The notes under the pieces were generated by a model. That model made no database searches. It saw only the letters and a program-made list of their open reading frames with translations, and was not told where the DNA came from. Made by a program: the position numbers and the translations under genes. DNA of 29,616 bases from a virus: positions 1 to 29,616 of the IMG/VR virus record IMGVR_UViG_3300024496_000085; one strand, given 5' to 3'. Shown here piece by piece: positions 23,508 to 29,164 of this stretch (position 1 is its first letter; each line of letters begins with the position of its first letter).

Positions 23508-23714
23508 CTACCTTTCGTCAATACACATTTGATAGATTGTCTGAAGAAAAACTTTCAGCTTCTTCTCATCAGCCATCTTGAGTAGCCCCTGCCAGTGCTT
23601 CACAGGAATGTTGCCGCGCCTGATCCATTGAGCCGGAAGAGACGGTGCGACTTGTAGGCGACGAGCGATCTCACGCTGGCCACCGAGTGCTTGGAAAAAC
23701 TCAGCCATGTTCAT
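23508..23714 (-). CDS. Small Cro/YdaS-like HTH regulator
   Basis: A 68-aa protein: FFQALGGQREIARRLQVAPSLPAQWIRRGNIPVKHWQGLLKMADE is a helix-turn-helix of the Cro/YdaS type (G-G-Q-x-x-I-A-x-x-L then W-x-x-x-G-x-I-P). Such proteins bind as dimers to operators. ATG at 23714 overlaps the upstream TGA (TGATG) and has AAGGAG eight bases upstream; a GTG one codon before is less likely. It may repress the divergent control region at 24252-24337. That target is inferred from distance only. Confidence 0.75.
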   Translation of the reverse strand: MNMAEFFQALGGQREIARRLQVAPSLPAQWIRRGNIPVKHWQGLLKMADEKKLKVFLQTIYQMCIDER

Positions 23715-23911
23715 CACTCTTTCTCCTTCAGTGCGTCGTCGACAAACACTTGAATTACTCCGTAGGCCGCTTCGCTGTTTGGGACTTTCTTGATGCTCTG
23801 CAACGCTTCCCGCAACCGTGCATTTTCTTTCTGCATTTTAATTAACTGATCCTTTAATTCTTCACCGCGCTTCCAAAGCCTTTCGATCTCGGTCCTTAGT
23901 TGCTTAGTCAT
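23714..23911 (-). CDS. Small coiled-coil protein (65 aa)
   Basis: TEIERLWKRGEELKDQLIKMQKENARLREALQSI is a heptad-rich coiled coil, followed by NSEAAYGVIQVFVDDALKEKE. The ATG overlaps the preceding stop in an ATGACTAA arrangement (eight bases). Proteins of this shape are frequent in phage early operons. Probably a dimerising partner of a neighbour; function unknown. Confidence 0.65.
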   Translation of the reverse strand: MTKQLRTEIERLWKRGEELKDQLIKMQKENARLREALQSIKKVPNSEAAYGVIQVFVDDALKEKE

Positions 23912-24251
23912 TGATGAAGTCCTTATGCTTCCAGACGATGTGGTCCCTATTATTACCGCGCTCTGGATGGCGGCGACGAACCTCTGTAGCTACAATATAA
24001 CCAGCTTCAGTAAGCTGGGCTCTCCGGCTCCGGTAATGGCTGGTGAGGCAATCGAAATGATTAGCCATCTCGACATCGGTGAACCCTGCATACCCACAAT
24101 CAAACGCATAGCTAAGGATAGCCTCATGCGTTTCTGACATATGTGGCATTACTGATCTTGCCGCCTCAATAGAAGTATCACGGCTCTTTTCCCGATACAG
24201 ATACCGCTCTTGGATAGCCATCACATTATTCAAAGCGTCCATAAAACTCAT
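23904..24251 (-). CDS. Winged-helix protein, first gene of the leftward early operon
   Basis: A 115-aa protein with HEAILSYAFDCGYAGFTDVEMANHFDCLTSHYRSRRAQLTEAGYIVATEVRRRHPERGN. This is a winged helix with the recognition helix around SHYRSRRAQL, of the MarR-like or phage HTH type that reads gene ends (ending NNRDHIVWKHKDF). The ATG at 24251 lies at the border of the divergent control region, so it is the first gene transcribed leftward. Either DNA-binding regulator or replication accessory factor. Confidence 0.68.
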   Translation of the reverse strand: MSFMDALNNVMAIQERYLYREKSRDTSIEAARSVMPHMSETHEAILSYAFDCGYAGFTDVEMANHFDCLTSHYRSRRAQLTEAGYIVATEVRRRHPERGNNRDHIVWKHKDFIND

Positions 24252-24337
24252 TTGACAATCTCCATTTGTGCATGTAGCGTTCGGCTACATCGTGATTCGT
24301 AGCGGTGTATGCACAATCTGTCAATAGGGAATAACCC
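24252..24337. promoter_or_regulatory. Divergent control region with nested inverted repeats
   Basis: The 86-bp gap between oppositely transcribed operons is an imperfect inverted repeat. Left arm: TTGACA (24252-24257) and TTGTGCA (24266-24272). Right arm, opposite strand: TTGACA (24324-24319) and TTGTGCA (24316-24310). In the middle TGTAGC-GTTCG-GCTACA forms a hairpin. The two TTGACA elements face each other, and no strong -10 box is seen. Likely promoter and operator region. Confidence 0.6.
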
Positions 24338-24562
24338 ATGACCTTAAATGAACTGGCCCACCTATCGAATGAACTACTGGCCGAGCTTGATACGTTCTTC
24401 GTAATGCTATCAGCCGAAGAGCCGCCTACAGATGAAGACTTGCGGGTAGCTATCGAAGATTTAATCCTTGCTGCCGAAGACGTTCAAGTCGCCATCGACG
24501 AAGTATTCAGCGACGAACTTGATGAAGATGAACAAGATGAAGAAGAGGATGAACTACAATGA
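24338..24562 (+). CDS. Highly acidic small protein (74 aa)
   Basis: About 27 of 74 residues are Asp or Glu, with only one Arg and one His, and the C-terminus is an acidic run (SDELDEDEQDEEEDELQ). The middle is helical (LRVAIEDLILAAEDVQVAIDEVF). First gene of the rightward early operon; its stop overlaps the ERF start (ATGA). A DNA-mimic anti-defence protein, or a charge partner for the annealing protein, are possible. I recognise no family. Confidence 0.75.
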   Translation: MTLNELAHLSNELLAELDTFFVMLSAEEPPTDEDLRVAIEDLILAAEDVQVAIDEVFSDELDEDEQDEEEDELQ

Positions 24563-25167
24563 ATATCCACCAAAGATTAGCCAAAGCTATGGAAGCCGTA
24601 ACTTATATCCAGAAAGAGAAGAAGGCTGGTATGCGCTATAGCATCGTCAGCCATGATGCTGTGACTGCCAAGGTGCGGCCAGCATTGCTTGAGGCTGGCA
24701 TCGTTTACTATCCGGTTCATACGTCTGCTTCCCAAACCGGGAACAGAACTGAAGCCCACATGACAATCAGGTTCGTGAATATTGACGAGCCAAATGACTA
24801 TATTGATGTGCAGACATTCGGCTATGGCATCGACGATCAGGATAAAGGCCCGGGCAAGTCGATGTCTTATGCGGTAAAGTATGCTCTGCTTAAGACACTC
24901 GGCCTTGAGACTGGAGACGATCCTGATCTGGATCAATCAGTTGAGTTCAAAGGCGGTGATGAAAAGCCGAAGTCGTCTTATGCTCTAAAGAAAGAGAACC
25001 CGAACCGCTGGTCCGAGATTGAGAACATGATCCGTAATGCTAAAAGTCGTAAGGAAATGCTTGAGATGAAGTCTAACCTACGCGAAGAAGCAAAGGCTTG
25101 GCCACAGGCTTGGAAGGATGCTTTCAACGATATGTGGGCTAAGGAATGGGACGAGATGAATGACTAA
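24559..25167 (+). CDS. erf: ERF-family single-strand annealing recombinase
   Basis: A 202-aa protein with the ERF core: IHQRLAKAMEAVTYIQKEKKAGMRYSIVSHDAVTAKVRPALLEAGIVYYP, RTEAHMTIRFVNIDEPNDYIDVQTFGYGIDDQDKGPGKSMSYAVKYALLKTLGLETGDDPD. The G-x-x-D-x-x-D-K-x-x-x-K-A-x-x-Y-A-x-K-Y-x-L-x-x-x-F/L pattern is diagnostic. The C-terminal helical tail (RNAKSRKEMLEMKSNLREEAKAWPQAWKDAF) often binds partners. It anneals ssDNA during recombination and genome repair. No phage exonuclease is adjacent, so it may use host nucleases. Confidence 0.93.
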   Translation: MNIHQRLAKAMEAVTYIQKEKKAGMRYSIVSHDAVTAKVRPALLEAGIVYYPVHTSASQTGNRTEAHMTIRFVNIDEPNDYIDVQTFGYGIDDQDKGPGKSMSYAVKYALLKTLGLETGDDPDLDQSVEFKGGDEKPKSSYALKKENPNRWSEIENMIRNAKSRKEMLEMKSNLREEAKAWPQAWKDAFNDMWAKEWDEMND

Positions 25168-25471
25168 TCTGTCCGAGGAATACAGGCTGGCGGCGAAGGA
25201 GTGGGTTAATCAAGACTCCATTGCTTCGCTGCTAGAGGAAACAAAGTCTCACTGGTTTGCTCAACGTGTTCTCAAACTAGGTGCTGACAGGCCAGTGAAC
25301 CAGAGAGAGATGGAAGTTAAGGCTCATCCAGAGTGGCATGAATATATCGAGACGATGGTCATGGCGCGAAAGGAAGCTAATCTCTTGAAGGTGAAGATGG
25401 AATGGATACGGATGAGGTTCGCAGAAAGACAGTCATCAGAGGCGACGACGAGAGCCGAGATGCGCCTGTAA
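25160..25471 (+). CDS. Conserved phage protein next to ERF (103 aa)
   Basis: A helical, charged protein: EEYRLAAKEWVNQDSIASLLEETKSHWFAQRVLKL, then VNQREMEVKAHPEWHEYIETMVMARKEANLLKVKMEWIRMRFAERQSSEATTRAEMRL. The last half is conserved-looking and coiled-coil forming; small proteins with this ending lie next to annealing proteins in other phages. Function unknown. The ATG overlaps the ERF stop by eight bases (ATGACTAA), and its own end overlaps the HNH gene by 70 bases. Confidence 0.75.
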   Translation: MTNLSEEYRLAAKEWVNQDSIASLLEETKSHWFAQRVLKLGADRPVNQREMEVKAHPEWHEYIETMVMARKEANLLKVKMEWIRMRFAERQSSEATTRAEMRL

Positions 25472-25830
25472 GAAAAACAAAGTCGAGGAAGTTACGTGCA
25501 GAATTATTCCAACAACACAACGGCATCTGTCATATTTGCCAAGGTAAAATCTTGGGCCACGAACAGTGGGAAATCGAACACATCATACCGATCTCGCTCG
25601 GCGGAGAAGACCAAGGTAGTAACCTCGCTCCGGCTCACAAGTCCTGTCATAGCGGGAAAACAAAAGAGGATATTAGGCGGCTTTCTAAAGCCAAAAGACA
25701 ACGCGCTTTTCACTTGGGTAATCGAGTCTCCAGAACTCCGCTCCCATTCGGAAAGCAAAGCAAACTAAAGAGAAAATTAGATGGCACAATTATTCAGCGT
25801 GAACCAAGGAAGAACACCGATGCACCATAG
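25402..25830 (+). CDS. HNH endonuclease
   Basis: A 142-aa protein with zinc-binding CHIC at 43-46, then WEIEHIIPISLGGEDQGSNLAPAHKSCHSGKT: catalytic His60 (EH), Asn74 (SNL), and AHKSC(H) at 79-83. This is a classic HNH/McrA-type beta-beta-alpha metal finger. The basic C-terminus (KRQRAFHLGNRVSRTPLPFGKQSKLKRKL) would bind DNA. In this place, within the recombination operon, it may nick DNA for replication or recombination rather than act as a homing nuclease. Start within the upstream gene is uncertain; a later start is possible. Confidence 0.88.
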   Translation: MDTDEVRRKTVIRGDDESRDAPVRKTKSRKLRAELFQQHNGICHICQGKILGHEQWEIEHIIPISLGGEDQGSNLAPAHKSCHSGKTKEDIRRLSKAKRQRAFHLGNRVSRTPLPFGKQSKLKRKLDGTIIQREPRKNTDAP

Positions 25831-26158
25831 CGATGTATTAAAATCAGCACAGTCGATTGTTAACCAGCGTGGCAATGAGTATGGCGACCTAAGTTCGTCA
25901 TTCGTCAGAGCCTCAACGATTGCATCGGCGATCTCTGGTAAACCAATCAGTTCTTACGACATCGCTATCGTCATGATGGCGGTAAAAATGTCTAGGATCG
26001 GACACAATAAATCTAAGCCGGATAGCTGGGTCGATCTGGTTAACTACACAACATTCGCTGCTCAGTTCGCAGATGAGGAGCCGGATAATGTAAGGAAGTT
26101 GAACCTTGCTGAGACCAAGCAGAACATAGCTGACGCGGTGAAGGCAGATGCCAGTTGA
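25820..26158 (+). CDS. DUF6378-like protein
   Basis: 112 aa from the ATG at 25820, with AGGA about ten bases upstream; a longer reading to 25781 would overlap the HNH gene more. Contains the pattern VLKSAQSIVNQRGNEYGDLSSSF, then YDIAIVMMAVKMSRIGHNKSKPDSWVDLVNYTTFAAQF. This R-G-x-x-Y-G ... K-x-x-R ... D-S-W-x-D-x-x-x-Y block is that of DUF6378, common in phages. The fold is thought to be all-alpha, similar to nucleotide pyrophosphohydrolases (MazG-like); the catalytic role is not shown. Confidence 0.82.
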   Translation: MHHSDVLKSAQSIVNQRGNEYGDLSSSFVRASTIASAISGKPISSYDIAIVMMAVKMSRIGHNKSKPDSWVDLVNYTTFAAQFADEEPDNVRKLNLAETKQNIADAVKADAS

Positions 26159-26249
26159 CGATCACACCACTGGAGTTGTCTTCGCAATCTATATGTTCAC
26201 AGGATTTTTAGCCTTCGTAATATGGATGTGGCAAAATGGTAGGCTTTGA
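26148..26249 (+). CDS. Predicted membrane microprotein (33 aa)
   Basis: ATG at 26148 overlaps the end of the DUF6378-like gene, and the stop overlaps the next start region. The product MPVDDHTTGVVFAIYM continues FTGFLAFVIWMWQNGRL: one hydrophobic helix of about 18 residues, acidic before and basic after it. Predicted single-pass membrane protein, probably N-out or C-in. Evidence is placement in a coupled operon and the clean TM pattern; family unknown. Confidence 0.5.
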   Translation: MPVDDHTTGVVFAIYMFTGFLAFVIWMWQNGRL

Positions 26250-26490
26250 GACAAAACGAGACATGGCGATGGCTAGATATGCTGACATGGAAACGATTGA
26301 TCACATCATCGAACTGCGTAAAGAATTAACACAGGTCAAGAAAGAACGTGACAATGTGTTGGCTCATGCAGTTGAGATGGCTGTCATCCGTGCCGAGAAT
26401 GATTGGTTGAAAGACAAGATCATTAAACTGAACGGTGTGATTACCAAGCTGTCTAATGAATTAAAGATTATGCGAGACAATGAAGAGTAG
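26236..26490 (+). CDS. Coiled-coil protein (84 aa)
   Basis: MVGFETKRDMAMARYADME, then HIIELRKELTQVKKERDNVLAHAVEMAVIRAENDWLKDKIIKLNGVITKLSNELKIMRDNEE: continuous heptad pattern over about residues 20-82. Likely a parallel dimer. Start overlaps the microprotein by 14 bases, and the end overlaps the next gene by 11 bases. No specific function; phages often carry such Lys/Glu-rich helical proteins among early genes. Confidence 0.68.
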   Translation: MVGFETKRDMAMARYADMETIDHIIELRKELTQVKKERDNVLAHAVEMAVIRAENDWLKDKIIKLNGVITKLSNELKIMRDNEE

Positions 26491-27121
26491 GATCGCAATC
26501 TTCAGACATGATCCAGAGGCAAGCCAAGACTGTGTCGATGGCATGGTCGAGGCTTTGTCTGGCGAGTTCTCTATAGTTACATTCGATGAGAAAGAATATG
26601 CACAAGCAATTACAGACGCAGACATCGTGGCATTTCCCGGTGGAATCGGGGATGCGGCAAGATATTACGATTTTTTTAGACGTAGGGACGGAAACGAAAT
26701 TGAAGATTTCATCTCGCGTGGGGGGAAATATCTCGGAATCTGTATGGGCGCTTACTGGGCTGGACCAGATTACTTTGACTTGCTCAACGGCCTTAGTCCC
26801 GTTCAATACATCAAGCGTGAAGGAGCAGACGTAAAGAGATCATTCAGCACGATTGCCGATGTCGAATGGCTCGGCAAGAAGACTAAGATGTTCTTCTATG
26901 ATGGATGCACATTCACCGGAGAAGGACGATGCCAGATCATTGCTAGGTATTCTAACGGTGATCCGATGGCAATCATACAAGGAAGGGTTGGGCTGATCGG
27001 TTGTCATCCAGAGGCTCAACAAAAGTGGTTCAATAAAAAGTATATGCAGAAACACTGGCATGGCGGCGCTCATCATGAGTTGTTGCTATCGTTTACTAAA
27101 AGATTGATGAGGCAGAAATGA
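26480..27121 (+). CDS. Class I glutamine-amidotransferase-like (BPL_N-type) enzyme
   Basis: A 213-aa protein. The N-terminal Rossmann-like start IAIFRHDPEASQDCVDGMV is followed by ADIVAFPGGIGDAARYYDF, nucleophile elbow GICMGAYWAG with Cys88, and GLIGCHPEAQ with His176 and Glu178, giving the Cys-His-Glu triad of GATase1 folds. The family match is to the biotin-protein-ligase N-terminal domain type (BPL_N), an unusual gene for a phage. The substrate is unknown: deamination or amide transfer from glutamine, perhaps for DNA or protein modification. No synthetase partner is seen next to it. Confidence 0.82.
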   Translation: MKSRIAIFRHDPEASQDCVDGMVEALSGEFSIVTFDEKEYAQAITDADIVAFPGGIGDAARYYDFFRRRDGNEIEDFISRGGKYLGICMGAYWAGPDYFDLLNGLSPVQYIKREGADVKRSFSTIADVEWLGKKTKMFFYDGCTFTGEGRCQIIARYSNGDPMAIIQGRVGLIGCHPEAQQKWFNKKYMQKHWHGGAHHELLLSFTKRLMRQK

Positions 27122-27237
27122 AATATTACATCTTCTTGTTGTCGATTAAGCTGGCTAAGTGGTCATGCAGTCATGGCTTCGTGTTTGATCACTTGGATGC
27201 GGCAGAAGACCTAGAGGTATGGCATCGTCATGGCTGA
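27118..27237 (+). CDS. Small hypothetical protein (39 aa)
   Basis: ATG at 27118 overlaps the TGA of the GATase-like gene by four bases (ATGA), and its end overlaps the start of the HTH gene by eight bases. Product MKYYIFLLSIKLAKWSC, then SHGFVFDHLDAAEDLEVWHRHG; hydrophobic start, His-rich end. Length and coupling suggest a real gene. No family recognised. Confidence 0.5.
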   Translation: MKYYIFLLSIKLAKWSCSHGFVFDHLDAAEDLEVWHRHG

Positions 27238-27406
27238 ACCTTGGACACAAAAAAGAATTGACACGGTGTTACGTCTTGTCAATACTAAGGGACTGTCACT
27301 GACAGCCGCAGCGCATGAGTTAGGGATCACACGCAAAGCGCTGACAGATGCAGTCATAAGACACGGATATAAGATAGTCTTCATGACAACAATCACAAAG
27401 GCATGA
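27230..27406 (+). CDS. Small HTH protein, GcrA-like N-terminus (58 aa)
   Basis: MAEPWTQKRIDTVLRLVN is followed by a clear helix-turn-helix: KGLSLTAAAHELGITRKALTDAVIRHG. The order W-T-x-x-R ... G-x-S-x-x-x-A-A-x-x-L-x-x-T-R ... resembles the N-terminal DNA-binding part of GcrA, the alphaproteobacterial cell-cycle regulator, but is shorter. General phage HTH proteins look similar, so GcrA kinship is tentative. It overlaps the gene before and is followed three bases later by the next start. Confidence 0.65.
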   Translation: MAEPWTQKRIDTVLRLVNTKGLSLTAAAHELGITRKALTDAVIRHGYKIVFMTTITKA

Positions 27407-27409
27407 ACA

Positions 27410-27727
27410 ATGTATAACCTTGAGAAACAAGCATCCGGTTCAATTACATACGACTTCGACATCGAGTTCACACATGGCACCGAGTTCTACTTCGGTGAAG
27501 GCAGCGTCGAGGTAGAGTATAAAGCCGAGACCCAAGACGGTTTCTGGCAAGTCGATGATAGTAAAATATCTACGATCTATAAGGTCGTGCTTTACAATAC
27601 AGACGGCAATGAGGTGGCCCCGTATCCGGCGCTTATTGATGCCATGATCCAGACGCTAGAAGAGAAACAGTTAGAGCGCATAGACCAAGCGATCTATGAT
27701 GAGATTGAGTCGTCAGAGTATTATTAA
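27410..27727 (+). CDS. Hypothetical protein (105 aa), last gene of rightward early operon
   Basis: MYNLEKQASGSITYDFDIEF with GSVEVEYKAETQDGFWQVDDSKISTIYKVVLYNTDG is beta-rich; the C-terminal third is helical and acidic (ALIDAMIQTLEEKQLERIDQAIYDEIESSEYY). Compact folded protein, acidic overall. The stop overlaps the stop of the convergent metallophosphoesterase gene, and no terminator lies between them. No family recognised. Confidence 0.68.
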   Translation: MYNLEKQASGSITYDFDIEFTHGTEFYFGEGSVEVEYKAETQDGFWQVDDSKISTIYKVVLYNTDGNEVAPYPALIDAMIQTLEEKQLERIDQAIYDEIESSEYY

Positions 27728-28656
27728 ATTAGATAGTCGCCACGGAATACCGGACGGCCATCGACCAACTCACAGAGTTCTGGTGGCATCATTATACCAT
27801 CCCGGAATGTGATGAGGACAAAGCCCGGTTGCGCTCTGCTTGCTGTGCCTTCGGCATACTCAAACGCCTTGTGCATTGGGTCTCCGAGCATCCCGCACTC
27901 GACACCCCAATGAGAACCATTGCGGTTTCTGACTGCCGTGATTTGAAGCTGGTGAGTATGGCCAGTGACTACCGAAATCCCAGAGTGAAGAGCACTGTTC
28001 CAGCCAGCATGAATACCGCTTCTAAAGCGATGGCGTATTTCCACTTTGTTGATGTGAGTCGCCCAGCAGAAAGTCCAATCGCTAAACCGATCAGAAAGCC
28101 GCCCAGCGTAATCATCAAGTTCTGGGGCATTGTTGGCCAGATAATTATCCACACGTTGATCATGGTTTCCCATCGTCCAGATGCGATGCTTGGCTCTGTA
28201 TAAGGTATTGATCCAAGCCTGTGCTGCTTCGATTTCTTTGGTCAGCTTAGGAGCGTTCTGTCCGAGCAGGCTACCGTGTCGGCTGACTCTTGCACCATCT
28301 AGGATGTCCCCGTTGAGGACGATGATCTGTGGTTTGAATTGTTTACTCGCTATGGCGAACGCCTTCATCATGATCGTTTCATTATGAGGCCAGATATGGG
28401 CATCCGATCCGATCAGTATCTGGCAGTTATCTAGTTCGATCTCATGGCACTGAGGATAGGTCCAGCTTTGCGCTGGCGCGTTGTTCGCCTCAATGAATAG
28501 TTCTGGGTAGTAGGACTTGGCTAATTCAATTCTGGCTTGGAAGGTGGAGCGTGGGATTTTCATTTCCCGTGCTCCGGCAGCATGATTGTGGTTCAGTTTA
28601 AAGAAGACCTTGACGGTCTCTGCCGCTACTTCCTTGGATAACTTAGGGGGAGACAT
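27724..28656 (-). CDS. Metallophosphoesterase with N-terminal HTH
   Basis: A 310-aa protein. An N-terminal HTH-like region (SKEVAAETVKVFFKLNHNHAAGAREMKIPRSTFQARI, residues 7-43) is followed by all calcineurin-type motifs: SDAH at 84-87 (Asp85, His87), NGDILDG (116-121), GNHD (163-166), His216 in HAGW and GHTH (232-235). Such phosphoesterases occur in phage genomes and may act on DNA or nucleotides; no specific substrate is shown. Its start overlaps the endolysin stop by 14 bases. The N-terminal DNA-binding-like fusion is uncommon and suggests DNA as partner. Confidence 0.87.
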   Translation of the reverse strand: MSPPKLSKEVAAETVKVFFKLNHNHAAGAREMKIPRSTFQARIELAKSYYPELFIEANNAPAQSWTYPQCHEIELDNCQILIGSDAHIWPHNETIMMKAFAIASKQFKPQIIVLNGDILDGARVSRHGSLLGQNAPKLTKEIEAAQAWINTLYRAKHRIWTMGNHDQRVDNYLANNAPELDDYAGRLSDRFSDWTFCWATHINKVEIRHRFRSGIHAGWNSALHSGISVVTGHTHQLQITAVRNRNGSHWGVECGMLGDPMHKAFEYAEGTASRAQPGFVLITFRDGIMMPPELCELVDGRPVFRGDYLI

Positions 28657-29164
28657 CTGCCATTTCCAATGCTACGCGCTCTACATCTGAGACTCGACGC
28701 ATCCAGCCTGTGCCGAATGTGTCAAATGTTGCTAGACGATGCAGGAACTCACGACGCTCCTGACAAATCTTCTGGATCAATTCTTTAGGATCAACCTTGG
28801 CAATCGCGTTCATTGTGCCGGGTCCGATCAGACCATCAGCCACAACACCGGATGCAAGTTGCAAGAAGCGCACGGCTCGACCAACACCAGAGTTTACCGA
28901 CACATCGAAGGCGCAGTAATCCACCCCTGCGGGTAACTCATCCCCTCGGACAAGATTCCAGTATCGGGTCTTATAGAATGGCGTGACCATCTCTTGCGTC
29001 AGGCTCCGCATTTCCTGTTCATCGACAGGATTACCTTTATACTCTTCCCATGCCCGTTGTGTGACACCGAGATTGGTGCGACCGCCCGGGTCTCGCGGAT
29101 GATTTACGTAACCGCCCTCATGCTTCAGGAGATGCTTAAGAGCCAAGTCAAAGTTCGATTTCAT
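28643..29164 (-). CDS. Endolysin, glycoside hydrolase 108 family
   Basis: A 173-aa protein: FDLALKHLLKHEGGYVNHPRDPGGRTNLGVTQRAWEEY carries the GH108 catalytic Glu16 in HEGGYVN. The core with RYWNLVRGDELPAGVDYCAFDVSVNSG and a C-terminal peptidoglycan-binding part (VADGLIGPGTMNAI) follow. No signal peptide, so it needs a holin. The start shares one base with the holin stop (TAATG). Cleaves the peptidoglycan glycan chain at lysis. N-acetylmuramidase activity is from the family. Confidence 0.93.
   Translation of the reverse strand: MKSNFDLALKHLLKHEGGYVNHPRDPGGRTNLGVTQRAWEEYKGNPVDEQEMRSLTQEMVTPFYKTRYWNLVRGDELPAGVDYCAFDVSVNSGVGRAVRFLQLASGVVADGLIGPGTMNAIAKVDPKELIQKICQERREFLHRLATFDTFGTGWMRRVSDVERVALEMADVSP

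Noticed and set aside
28145-28153. Perfect TTATCCACA DnaA-box sequence
   Set aside because: A single copy inside the metallophosphoesterase coding sequence; about one such match is expected by chance in a window of this size.
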